A stretch of DNA of 17,095 bases from contig JAESUT010000169.1 of NCBI GenBank assembly GCA_016762995.1, positions 1-17,095 of the forward strand, written 5' to 3'. Position numbers and translations under genes: made by a program. Every line of letters begins with the position of its first letter. The first letter of the stretch is position 1. Under the pieces are notes generated by a model, which ran no database searches, was not told where the DNA came from, and saw only the letters and a program-made list of their open reading frames with translations. This DNA is from Gammaproteobacteria bacterium (GTDB lineage Bacteria; Pseudomonadota; Gammaproteobacteria; Pseudomonadales; Pseudohongiellaceae). Shown piece by piece: positions 1 to 6,457 of the stretch.

Positions 1-2
1 AT

Positions 3-464
3 GATTGGGACTTCGAAGTCGACTATGACAACGACTGCCAATCAACTCGGCAGGAAATATTGATACTCACGAGCCGTACTGAGACTCGATACACTAATCC
101 GCGCAACTGTGTAGTGCGTACCGGTGAATGGCTAGATGAATATACCGGCAAGATTTTTAAGGTAGCCGTTAAAATCGACATAGATCATGTCATCCCACTC
201 ATGTACGCGCACACCCATGGCGGTGATCGTTGGCCTCAAGAGAAGAAATTACGATTTGCTAATGATCCTCTCAACATCATGTTGGTGGAAAGGCGAGAGA
301 TTAAGAAGAAACGCGAGCGAGGTCCGGATCGTTACCTGCCGCGCAAAGAATTTCAGTGCGACTATGCTGGCATGTGGCAGGCAATTGCCAGTAACTATGA
401 CCTGGATATAGAATCTCGAGACAAAAATAGAATTCGAAGGATTTTGGACAATTGTTCAGACTAG
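3..464 (+). CDS. HNH endonuclease family protein (GmrSD C-terminal/DUF1524-like), 5' partial
   Basis: The frame is open to the left edge, so the start lies outside the window; the first complete in-frame codon is at 3 and 153 residues are visible. The part before the first possible start at 60 (a TTG) reads DWDFEVDYDNDCQSTRQEIL, the usual lead-in of this family (acidic stretch, Cys, then TRxExL), so the TTG is not the real start. The core follows: a second Cys before the GEWLDEYTG stretch, DIDHVIPL with the HNH Asp-His (about residues 61-62 of the visible part), AHTHGGDRWP, FANDPLNIMLV with the central Asn, then RGPDRYLPR. Paired cysteines suggest an exported, disulfide-bonded nuclease; the signal peptide would be outside the window. 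The Asn usually found before the RxK step of the last helix appears as Ile (codon 300-302), so activity is uncertain. Family assignment is firm; the nuclease role is inferred. Confidence 0.8.
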   Translation, partial: DWDFEVDYDNDCQSTRQEILILTSRTETRYTNPRNCVVRTGEWLDEYTGKIFKVAVKIDIDHVIPLMYAHTHGGDRWPQEKKLRFANDPLNIMLVERREIKKKRERGPDRYLPRKEFQCDYAGMWQAIASNYDLDIESRDKNRIRRILDNCSD

Positions 465-509
465 CAGCAGCCCGAATTGTCAGAAAAGCTAGCCTACAGA
501 AAGAGATGC

Positions 510-542
510 AAAAAAATGCCGAACTTAATTCGGCATTTTTTT
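510..542. terminator. Bidirectional intrinsic terminator
   Basis: A perfect inverted repeat has arms of seven A plus TGCCGAA (510-523) and TTCGGCA plus seven T (529-542), with a 5-nt loop CTTAA. It carries a T-tract when read from either strand. It sits between the convergent HNH gene (ends 464) and cytochrome gene (ends 569), so it very probably terminates both. Confidence 0.9.
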
Positions 543-568
543 GATCTATTTTTCGGCCTACTTATAAG

Positions 569-952
569 TCAGGGGCTCAAGACCTTGATTGTGTCCATAC
601 CGTTATCTGGATCCAATTTAACTTCGCCTGCGGGGAACCCATTCTCAGACAAAATATAGGCAATTACGTCTGTATACTCATCGAGCATCAGTGAACCCGG
701 ATTATCGGCTGGCATCGTTCCCAAGATTGACTCCCACAACCAAAGCACTGGCTGGTCGTTGTAAGACTTTAGGATATCGCGATAAAAGCGCATATCGTGG
801 CATGTCTTGCAGCTATTGTTGTATACACCCTTGCCAGACTCTGCCTGTGCTGCAGTGAAGACGCCGTCATTCACAGTCTTTCCCTCAGCCATACCGATCT
901 GACTTAGTGCAAGGCTCGTCAATACAAAAATTATTTTCACCGAATTTTTCAT
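569..952 (-). CDS. Small periplasmic class I cytochrome c
   Basis: 127 residues. An N-terminal signal peptide (Lys-containing start, hydrophobic 6-20, likely cleavage after about Ala22) sends it to the periplasm. One haem-binding CxxCH motif (CKTCH, residues 48-52) and a downstream Met in GTMPADNPGSL (Met80) as likely sixth haem ligand define a mono-haem electron carrier. The tail, with YTDVIAYIL and NGFPAGEVKL, resembles the cytochrome modules found with PQQ-type dehydrogenases, so a role in accepting electrons from a periplasmic dehydrogenase is possible, but no dehydrogenase is in the window. The ATG at 950-952 has a GAGGA ribosome-binding site about 10 nt upstream. It shares direction with the glycosyltransferase upstream, but a 337-bp gap with a palindrome suggests separate transcription. 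The physiological partner is unknown. Confidence 0.85.
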   Translation of the reverse strand: MKNSVKIIFVLTSLALSQIGMAEGKTVNDGVFTAAQAESGKGVYNNSCKTCHDMRFYRDILKSYNDQPVLWLWESILGTMPADNPGSLMLDEYTDVIAYILSENGFPAGEVKLDPDNGMDTIKVLSP

Positions 953-974
953 CGTTTAATTCCTCAGCAAAAAA

Positions 975-990
975 TGAAACTCGTGTTTCA
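975..990. promoter_or_regulatory. PsrA-like palindromic operator upstream of the cytochrome gene
   Basis: TGAAACTCGTGTTTCA is an inverted repeat with 6-bp arms and a 4-bp spacer. Its core GAAAC-N4-GTTTC fits the published form of the PsrA (TetR-family, fatty-acid-responsive) site, G/CAAAC-N2-4-GTTTG/C. It ends 23 bp before the cytochrome start codon, a position expected for repression. The match is by eye; the regulator itself is not in the window. Confidence 0.4.
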
Positions 991-1216
991 TGCCTGCTTA
1001 TCCTTTAGGGTAAATACTCTGCAACTTATGCAACCGGCTATCAGTCCTGCCCTAAATCATCTTATCAATTGAGCTGATTTGAGAGCCGCGTAAACATAAA
1101 CTACATCAGTCATTTTATCAAGTAGTTGCATCTACTTCGTTAAATCGATGCTGAAAAAAATACTTATAAATCAGCCTCTTAATATCATGCGTCTACTATA
1201 GACCGAGATAAATGAA

Positions 1217-1233
1217 CCGCAGCTTAACTGCGG
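1217..1233 (-). terminator. Possible weak terminator of the GT2 operon
   Basis: CCGCAG and CTGCGG pair around a 5-nt loop, about 57 nt past the glycosyltransferase stop. On the minus strand it is followed by TTCATTTAT, a poor T-tract. It is in the right place to end the two-gene operon, but it is weak and could be chance. Confidence 0.35.
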
Positions 1234-1289
1234 GTCCAGCTCGCCTGAGAAAGCAGAAGTCTGTCGCCCGGAATGCGCATTTCCAAACC

Positions 1290-2168
1290 TTAGTCCCTGT
1301 CACTGTCTTTGTACATCAATGCTGTGACCTGCTCTGACACCAGCCCAATAAGGAATACGATGATTGCCGTCATCAATAATACTGCACTCATATTTGTGAA
1401 AGTTCCCTGAGTCGCATAGGTGTAAATGTAATTCAGCACCCCTATGCCAAAAAAACCAAAAGCTATTGGCAAGAAAATTTTCAGTGGCGAATACAGTGTG
1501 CCGACCTTGAAGATTATGAGTAGAAATCGAATACCATCCTTAATCAGACTGATATGGCTTTCGCCCAAGCGCTGCTCCGTCTGAATTGGCAGATAGCCCA
1601 CCGAATAGCCCGCGCGAAAAAATGCCATCGTACTTGTGGTGGGGTAGGAGAATCCATTAGGCAGTAAATAGAGAAACTCTTTGAATCTCTCCGCCTTAAC
1701 TGCTCTAAAACCCGATGTTAAATCTAGAATCTTATGCCCGGTAATGGCAGATGAAAGCCAGTTGTAAACGCCATTGGCAATTGCACGAAAAGAATCTGCC
1801 TGCGATTGCTTATCTCTTGCACCCACTACCATCTCATAGCCCGTGGCGAGCTTTTCCAGCAATCGTGGTATGTCTTCGGGCTTATGCTGCCCATCCCCAT
1901 CCAAAAAGACGATCACCTCACCCTTCGCTGCTTTTGCTCCAGTCTTAATGGCTGCGCCGTTCCCTTTGCTGTAAGGGTGCGTAATGACAGTAACGCCATG
2001 CTGCTCGCAGATACTCAGCGTATCATCGGTAGACCCATCATTTACTACTATCACTTCAGCATCCGCCACCACAGCGAGCAAGCGTGGCAAGAAGCCCTTT
2101 AAGTTCTCCGCTTCATTTTTCGCTGGGATCACAATTGATAAAGAACAGTATTGATCAGATTGAGTCAT
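1290..2168 (-). CDS. GT2 family glycosyltransferase, polyprenyl-phosphate sugar synthase type, membrane-anchored
   Basis: 292 residues. The N-terminal GT-A domain has LSIVIPAKNEAENL (9-23), VVNDGSTDDT (41-50) and the DGDGQ metal/nucleotide-sugar motif (90-94), then LTSGFRA (150-156) and RLGESHIS (200-207), as in dolichyl-/undecaprenyl-phosphate mannose or glucose synthases. Two membrane helices close the protein (about 231-250 and 262-282). The expected reaction moves a sugar from a nucleotide donor to a polyprenyl phosphate on the cytoplasmic face of the inner membrane; which sugar cannot be read from the sequence. It lies 21 bp downstream of a GT-C-like membrane protein on the same strand, which could use that lipid-linked sugar outside the membrane. 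AGGA lies about 7 nt before the ATG. Family is firm; the link to pilin or surface glycosylation is inferred. Confidence 0.87.
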   Translation of the reverse strand: MTQSDQYCSLSIVIPAKNEAENLKGFLPRLLAVVADAEVIVVNDGSTDDTLSICEQHGVTVITHPYSKGNGAAIKTGAKAAKGEVIVFLDGDGQHKPEDIPRLLEKLATGYEMVVGARDKQSQADSFRAIANGVYNWLSSAITGHKILDLTSGFRAVKAERFKEFLYLLPNGFSYPTTSTMAFFRAGYSVGYLPIQTEQRLGESHISLIKDGIRFLLIIFKVGTLYSPLKIFLPIAFGFFGIGVLNYIYTYATQGTFTNMSAVLLMTAIIVFLIGLVSEQVTALMYKDSDRD

Positions 2169-2189
2169 ATTGATTCCTGGGCGCGCCCG

Positions 2190-4106
2190 CTACCGACTAT
2201 CTAGCCGAGCATTAATATCGGTTTCCATTGCTACGATGTCGTCTTCAAAGGAGGGTAACAAGATTGACTGTTCTTTGTCAGCAGCTCTCGCTCTCTCGAG
2301 AAATATTAACGCATCAGAATTGCGCCCTGCCGATGCACTGATCATCGCCTGGCGAATAGGGATATTCGGAATGGGATGTAGATCAAATGCATAACGTAGT
2401 TGAATCAACGCAGGGTCAAGCTGCCGATAGTGCACAAAGAGATCCGAGTATAAGACGTGATAGCTGGCTCTGCGGTCATCCGCCAACGGCAGTGCAGCAA
2501 CAGAGTCAAATAGCGCTCGCATTACCTGATAACTTGGGAAATCGCACTTTGCTGCGGCTAGGTTTTCTATTAACGCCGTCAGATGAAAATTTATATCATT
2601 GTGGTAGTACTCTAAATTTCCCCTACTACCAATATTCTCTAGGCTGTACGGTGGATTTACGCCAGCCTCACAGGCTCTATTCCACATATGTAGCAAAGTG
2701 GTAATTTCTCTCGGGTTCAACTCATGTGCTCGCTCTAAATAAAGGAGGCTCCCTTCCATATCCCCAACTCGAGAAAGTAAATCAGCATAGGTAATTTGCG
2801 CTCTACTGGAATTTGGTTGGTTTTCAGCCCAGTGTGCCAGCAGATCGCCAGTGTGCCCCCAAAGCCTCGAATGCTGCCAAGTTGTCCAGGCCATCGACAT
2901 TAGCGCAATAGCAATCAAGGGCATGCCAGCGCGCTTCCACTTCTCCCAATGAGAAGTCTGCATCAGGCTATTCAAATACCATACACAGGTAATTAGGGGC
3001 CCTATCATCGACATATAATTTCTATGCTCAAAATACAGTTCCAGAGGCAAGTAAGTGGACTCTAAGAGATGCATCACAAAGAACCATGCAATTCCAAAGA
3101 ACAATACAGGCTGAGCCTTACGCCAGTACAGGCCCGCAGTTGCGAGTCCAGCAAGGAGAAGCACAGAGAACAGCGTAGTCAAAGGATTGAACAATGACTC
3201 GGAGATACGCAGGTCGTCACCAAACAAATTTACACCCGCATCAATAGGCAACACTATTTTACCTAGGTAGATCACGAGAATCCGAGACTGCGTTAGAAGT
3301 CGCTCAAAGAGGCTGAAGTGCCTGAATTCATAACCCGCAATCGCATCAGGAAAGGTAAGCAGCAAATACATTCCAAACAAAACCAAAGGCGCCACAATGC
3401 CAGCACGGAACCAGATTACTAACTCCGTGTTTTTAGGCTGCGATCGAAAGATGCTGAATTCAAAAACCAAAATTAAAAAAAGAATCAACACGCCATTTTC
3501 TTTGCTCAATACAGAGAGTAAAGCAAAGGGAAATAAACAAAGGCAGAGTAGCAACAGCCCCTTGGCAGGACTAGACAGAACAAGCCGCCGCCCCTTCAAG
3601 TAACAAAGCAATGAAGTTAATGCAAAAAATGTCATTAGCTGTGTCATCCTCTGCACGACATACAAAGTCGTACTCCCATTAAAGGGATGCAGCATCCATA
3701 CAGCCGCTACGAGAAGACCGAGCAGAGCGCTGCGCTGTGCTGACAAGCCGAGAATTTGCATCAGTTCGCTCACGAACCAGCAGAGCATGAGACCGCTCAG
3801 AACGTGAATCATAATGTTCGTGTACTTGAAGGATGCAATATTCGGCGGCCAGTTTCGAGCGTCTATTAGAAACGACAGCATTGAAACTGGACGACCGCTA
3901 GGCCCCGAGGGATTGCCAAAGATAAACTGTATGAATGTCGACCAACTCGAGACTCCACCGTCTTCTCCAACTGGGCTAAGGTTCGTGTAGTCATCGAACA
4001 GGAGCGGACCTGTTATTCCCGGTGAGTAAACTAGGATTACTAAAGAGATTAATGCGGCCAGAAGGACGCCGAAACGTATCAAATACTCAGTCTCTATGGG
4101 TGCCAC
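2190..4106 (-). CDS. Polytopic GT-C-like (TMTC/PMT-related) membrane protein with C-terminal TPR region
   Basis: 638 residues. About the first 410 are multi-spanning membrane segments, beginning at residue 12. The first periplasmic loop carries an Asp pair, LLFDDYTNLSP (Asp38-39), followed by SGRPVSMLSF (70-79), the layout of GT-C lipid-sugar-dependent transferases such as PMT and TMTC. Further family-type blocks are YVVQRMTQL (149-157), LSKENG (200-205) and LELYFEHRNY (355-364). From about 430 the protein is soluble with TPR-like helices, for example 434-467, probably periplasmic and possibly for substrate docking. The start is GTG at 4104-4106; an in-frame stop lies upstream with no better start between, and no clear ribosome-binding site is seen. 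It is divergent from pilA and in operon with the GT2 gene. Transfer of a lipid-linked sugar to pilin or another exported protein is the favoured role, but this is inference. Confidence 0.72.
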   Translation of the reverse strand: MAPIETEYLIRFGVLLAALISLVILVYSPGITGPLLFDDYTNLSPVGEDGGVSSWSTFIQFIFGNPSGPSGRPVSMLSFLIDARNWPPNIASFKYTNIMIHVLSGLMLCWFVSELMQILGLSAQRSALLGLLVAAVWMLHPFNGSTTLYVVQRMTQLMTFFALTSLLCYLKGRRLVLSSPAKGLLLLCLCLFPFALLSVLSKENGVLILFLILVFEFSIFRSQPKNTELVIWFRAGIVAPLVLFGMYLLLTFPDAIAGYEFRHFSLFERLLTQSRILVIYLGKIVLPIDAGVNLFGDDLRISESLFNPLTTLFSVLLLAGLATAGLYWRKAQPVLFFGIAWFFVMHLLESTYLPLELYFEHRNYMSMIGPLITCVWYLNSLMQTSHWEKWKRAGMPLIAIALMSMAWTTWQHSRLWGHTGDLLAHWAENQPNSSRAQITYADLLSRVGDMEGSLLYLERAHELNPREITTLLHMWNRACEAGVNPPYSLENIGSRGNLEYYHNDINFHLTALIENLAAAKCDFPSYQVMRALFDSVAALPLADDRRASYHVLYSDLFVHYRQLDPALIQLRYAFDLHPIPNIPIRQAMISASAGRNSDALIFLERARAADKEQSILLPSFEDDIVAMETDINARLDSR

Positions 4107-4194
4107 TGTTGATCTAGGCTTATTGACTTCGATTGTAGGGATCCGCTCTGCGACTTATTTGATGATGGCGCTAGTGTAAGAGAGCCGAAGGGAC

Positions 4195-4210
4195 ATAAGC
4201 AATTGCTTAT
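4195..4210. promoter_or_regulatory. 16-bp perfect palindrome, candidate operator
   Basis: ATAAGCAATTGCTTAT is perfectly self-complementary. It lies 89 bp upstream of the GT-C gene start and about 190 bp upstream of the pilA promoter element. A TCCAGA/TCTGGA inverted pair begins at its last base. A dimeric regulator could bind here; none is identified. Confidence 0.35.
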
Positions 4211-4275
4211 CCAGACCGCCCTCATCTGGATTGCAGCAGTCAGGCTACAGCCTTATAGGGTGACCTATCTACTTT

Positions 4276-4314
4276 AGTGACAATTTTTGTCAGTTTTATC
4301 CTCTATTGTCAGTT
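4276..4314 (+). promoter_or_regulatory. Candidate PilR (activator) binding sites upstream of pilA
   Basis: TTGTCAGTT occurs at 4287-4295 and again at 4306-4314, 19 bp apart (about two helical turns). An inverted TTGTCACT is at 4276-4283. The shared TGTC core is like the (C/G)TGTC core described for PilR sites of Pseudomonas aeruginosa. The array lies about 90-125 bp upstream of the -24 element, where an enhancer-binding activator is expected. Confidence 0.5.
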
Positions 4315-4399
4315 GATGACGCGCTGAGCTCGTCAGCCAAAATACTACAAAATAGCAATTAACTCATTAGTATCAAATGGTTAAAGGATTCTAATCTTC

Positions 4400-4414
4400 T
4401 GGCACGGAAAATGT
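4400..4414 (+). promoter_or_regulatory. Sigma-54 (RpoN) -24/-12 promoter of pilA
   Basis: TGGCACGGAAAATGT has the -24 GG at 4401-4402 in a perfect TGGCACG block and, after exactly 10 bp, GT in place of the -12 GC. Transcription would start near 4425, leaving a leader of about 64 nt before the ATG at 4489. RpoN control of pilA is known in Pseudomonas. The imperfect -12 is the weak point. Confidence 0.6.
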
Positions 4415-4488
4415 ATAAGTTAATCTACCGTTGTTAACTCTACGGACAGGATTTTTAATTTGTTAGTGTTCCATACTGGAGATACATT

Positions 4489-4902
4489 ATGAAGAAAGTA
4501 CAAAATGGTTTTACATTGATCGAACTGATGATCGTTGTTGCGATTATCGGTATTCTAGCGGCGGTAGCACTTCCTGCTTACCAAAACTACTCTAACCGCG
4601 CTGCATTCTCTGAGCTAGTTCTTGCAGTAACACCTCGCAAGACTGCTGTAGAGCTTGCAATTCAGACACGTAGCCCTGCTGCAATTGCTTCACTAGCCAA
4701 CGCCGCACTTGGTATACCGGCTGCTGTTACCGCTGCTGCTAGTACACACGGCGCTTCTGTTGCTGGCGGCGCGATCACTATGACTTGGCGAGCTGATGGC
4801 TCAGCTCTTGCTGGCGTAACCTACTCCCTGTCAGCTAACGGCATCACGCCTCCAGTACAGTGGGCTGAAGGCGGCACTTGTCTAACTAGTGGTTTCTGCT
4901 AG
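4489..4902 (+). CDS. pilA: Major type IVa pilin PilA (first paralogue)
   Basis: 137 residues. A seven-residue leader, MKKVQNG, precedes the type III cleavage site [28 protein letters not shown], with Glu5 of the mature chain present; PilD would cut after Gly7 and methylate Phe1. The hydrophobic N-terminal helix anchors subunits in the inner membrane and packs the filament core. The globular part is short and Ala/Thr-rich. The last two cysteines stand only five residues apart at the very end ([10 protein letters not shown]), much closer than in classical pilins. TGGAG sits 7 nt before the ATG. The gene has a sigma-54-like promoter, candidate PilR sites upstream, and two hairpins downstream, fitting a highly expressed monocistronic major pilin. 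A paralogue follows at 5134. Confidence 0.93.
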   Translation: MKKVQNGFTLIELMIVVAIIGILAAVALPAYQNYSNRAAFSELVLAVTPRKTAVELAIQTRSPAAIASLANAALGIPAAVTAAASTHGASVAGGAITMTWRADGSALAGVTYSLSANGITPPVQWAEGGTCLTSGFC

Positions 4903-4923
4903 AGACGACGGCTCAGCTTAGTT

Positions 4924-4944
4924 AACTCAAGTCTCACTTGAGTT
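4924..4944 (+). terminator. First of two tandem hairpins after pilA
   Basis: AACTCAAG (4924-4931) and CTTGAGTT (4937-4944) form a perfect 8-bp stem with a 5-nt loop. It starts 21 nt after the pilA stop. There is no proper T-tract, so it may stabilise the 3' end or work together with the next hairpin. Confidence 0.45.
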
Positions 4945-4947
4945 TGA

Positions 4948-4986
4948 AATAGCTGGCACCCAATACCCATTGCGGTGCCAGCTATT
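4948..4986 (+). terminator. Long stem-loop between the two pilin genes
   Basis: AATAGCTGGCACC (4948-4960) and GGTGCCAGCTATT (4974-4986) pair perfectly over 13 bp with a 13-nt loop. It lies 45 nt after the pilA stop and lacks a clear T-tract (CAATGAATTTG follows). It is likely to be the pilA 3' end, acting as a terminator or as a barrier that stabilises pilA mRNA. Confidence 0.6.
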
Positions 4987-5042
4987 CAATGAATTTGAAG
5001 CTCTCTATTGCCTCGAAGTCATAGAATAAAAACCCTCTCATC

Positions 5043-5070
5043 TTGACTCTAATCAATAATCCCTTATACC
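5043..5070 (+). promoter_or_regulatory. Sigma-70-like promoter of the second pilin gene
   Basis: TTGACT (5043-5048) and TATACC (5065-5070) are 16 bp apart, about 64 bp before the pilin start at 5134. If real, the second pilin is transcribed independently of the sigma-54-driven pilA. Confidence 0.4.
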
Positions 5071-5133
5071 CTCTAAACACTGTTGCGCCCGCTATACCGC
5101 CCCCAAAGTTTATGGGAGACAAAAGGCAGCCAG

Positions 5134-5550
5134 ATGAATCAGAATAAGCAAACAGGCTTCACCCTCATCGAGCTCATGATAGTCACCGCTATCATCGGAA
5201 TTCTGGTTTCAGTAGCACTACCGGCTTACGACCTCTATAGAAACCGCGCTCGGTTTGCAGAAGCAATCCTAGCAATTGGCTTTTATCGCGGCGCGATACT
5301 AGTACAGGCTCATTCGGACCGTTTTACCGCCATCACTGATGTTGATGCCGGCACGAATGGCATTCCTCCGATACAGCCCCAGGCTGCTTCTACGCACGGT
5401 ATCAACGTTGTAGATGGCGTTATCACTGTAATCTGGATGGCAGATGGCACGGATTTAGCTGGAACTACCTATACCTTAGCTGCACAAGGAGTAGTACCAC
5501 CCGTTAAATGGGTATCAGGCGGGAGTTGCGTTATTGGCGGGTATTGTTAA
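5134..5550 (+). CDS. Type IV pilin, second paralogue
   Basis: 138 residues from the ATG at 5134. The leader is MNQNKQTG, cut before [27 protein letters not shown], with Glu5 kept. The frame is open further back to a TTG at 5083, but that would give an abnormal 25-residue leader, and AAAGG lies 7 nt before the internal ATG, so 5134 is chosen. The C-terminal half is clearly homologous to PilA just upstream: both have AASTHG, then an I-T-x-x-W-x-A-D-G block, LAG-T-Y, PPV-W and a final C-x5-C ([10 protein letters not shown]). It is thus a tandem duplicate that has diverged. It could be a second major pilin, a minor subunit or a phase-specific variant. It is separated from pilA by strong hairpins and is convergent with the tfpZ-like gene. 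Confidence 0.88.
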   Translation: MNQNKQTGFTLIELMIVTAIIGILVSVALPAYDLYRNRARFAEAILAIGFYRGAILVQAHSDRFTAITDVDAGTNGIPPIQPQAASTHGINVVDGVITVIWMADGTDLAGTTYTLAAQGVVPPVKWVSGGSCVIGGYC

Positions 5551-5618
5551 AAGCTGACTGTATGCGCTTTCTATGTGCTCGGCTGCAACCACCTCTTTTA
5601 TCTTGCTTCACACGGTCT

Positions 5619-6350
5619 CTATTCCTCGACGATTGCTATAGCCGCACTTGCATTCCCATAGAACTTGCTTAGCGTTCGAGTATTGGTATCAAAACAAACA
5701 AAACCGCTAACCACAGGTGATATAAATTTACTAAGTAGACAAGATTCATCAAGCTGATTCCGCATATTTTCTGATGCGCCACGTCTTAGGGTTTGCTCAG
5801 CTCTAAACACACTTCTTAGTCCATCGAGCGAATCAGGCATCGCTCGGTAATTTTCTATCTGTATATACAGCGGGTCACCAATGAATTGAGCTCGAATCGA
5901 AGCAATCTGCGCCGCAATTTCAGACTCCGGTAGCTCGATATAAATTAGCTTTGGATAGGGCCCTGGAAAACTTTCAAGTATTTTCGGGTCGTGCTCATAT
6001 TTCAGAAATTCCTCTGTATCGACGCTGAAGAACGTATCGTAGGCCAACACCAGCGCTAAGGGGCGTTCACTGTAGATAACCCACATCCCTGCAGCCATAC
6101 AAGCGGCTTGAAAAATTGCGATACAACTAAGGTCAAATTTTAGCCCCGGCTTACCTGCTTTAAACACGACTAAAGTCAAAAGAGGTCCAGCCACAAGATC
6201 GACTCCAATCACTAGTTGTAGCCCCGCCCAACCTCTATCTATATTAAACAAAATTCCTGGATACCAAATAAATAAGATTACCGACAATAGCCCTAAAAAT
6301 ATCGTCAAGCTGATTGAAAAATGTATGACACCCGCCTTCCATCGACTCAT
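5619..6350 (-). CDS. tfpZ: TfpX/TfpZ-family type IV pilin accessory protein
   Basis: 243 residues. MSRWKAGVIHFSISLTIF at the start, IWYPG (28-32), and GVDLVAGPLLTLVVFKAGK (49-67) followed by a LKFDLSCIAIFQ block are the hallmarks of TfpX/TfpZ proteins, which are encoded next to pilA in several Pseudomonas pilin groups and are needed for normal pilin assembly. Three or four N-terminal membrane helices (to about residue 95) are followed by a periplasmic domain with two cysteines about 15 residues apart near 204-219. It lies between the second pilin (convergent, 68-bp gap) and pilB (divergent). GGAG stands 9 nt before the ATG. TfpX and TfpZ are similar enough that I cannot separate them by eye; the molecular role of the family is poorly known. 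Confidence 0.8.
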   Translation of the reverse strand: MSRWKAGVIHFSISLTIFLGLLSVILFIWYPGILFNIDRGWAGLQLVIGVDLVAGPLLTLVVFKAGKPGLKFDLSCIAIFQAACMAAGMWVIYSERPLALVLAYDTFFSVDTEEFLKYEHDPKILESFPGPYPKLIYIELPESEIAAQIASIRAQFIGDPLYIQIENYRAMPDSLDGLRSVFRAEQTLRRGASENMRNQLDESCLLSKFISPVVSGFVCFDTNTRTLSKFYGNASAAIAIVEE

Positions 6351-6457
6351 GACTAACCACTCCAGCTCTGAATTCTCTGTTCAATTGAGGGTAAAGCCGA
6401 AGCTTGTCCTACAATTCAAAAACCAAAACAAGCCTAATTCTAACAGAGAACTCTTCA

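Larger units (their letters stand above)
953..1289. other. Intergenic region between cytochrome and GT2 genes
   Basis: This 337-bp AT-rich stretch has no credible open frame. It holds the palindrome at 975-990 next to the cytochrome start and a 6-bp hairpin at 1217-1233 downstream of the glycosyltransferase stop. A promoter for the cytochrome gene must lie here, but no convincing -35/-10 pair was found. Confidence 0.5.
4107..4488. other. Divergent promoter region between the GT-C gene and pilA
   Basis: This 382-bp gap contains no gene. From left to right it holds a weak TACAAT-like -10 for the GT-C gene (attgta at 4132-4137), a 16-bp palindrome (4195-4210), an overlapping TCCAGA/TCTGGA inverted pair (4210-4215 and 4225-4230), three TGTCA-type motifs (4276-4314), and the sigma-54-like element of pilA (4400-4414). 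Confidence 0.6.

Noticed and set aside
477..659. Small plus-strand open frame of 60 codons
   Set aside because: It spans the bidirectional terminator and the antisense of the cytochrome gene, with no family features.
4418..4439. AGTTAA/TTAACT inverted pair near the pilA transcription start
   Set aside because: The six AT-rich base pairs around a 10-nt loop are too weak to call as a structure or operator.
4954..4973. TGGCAC...TTGC as a second sigma-54 promoter before the second pilin
   Set aside because: The GG and GC are 15 bp apart rather than 10, and the TGGCAC is part of a long hairpin arm.
5083..5133. Longer start (TTG) for the second pilin
   Set aside because: It gives a 25-residue leader with no pilin character; the ATG at 5134 has a ribosome-binding site and a normal 8-residue leader ending in Gly.
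6404..6457. TTG start giving PilB 18 extra residues
   Set aside because: PilB proteins normally begin close to the GLARRLV segment; the ATG at 6458 gives the usual 565 residues.
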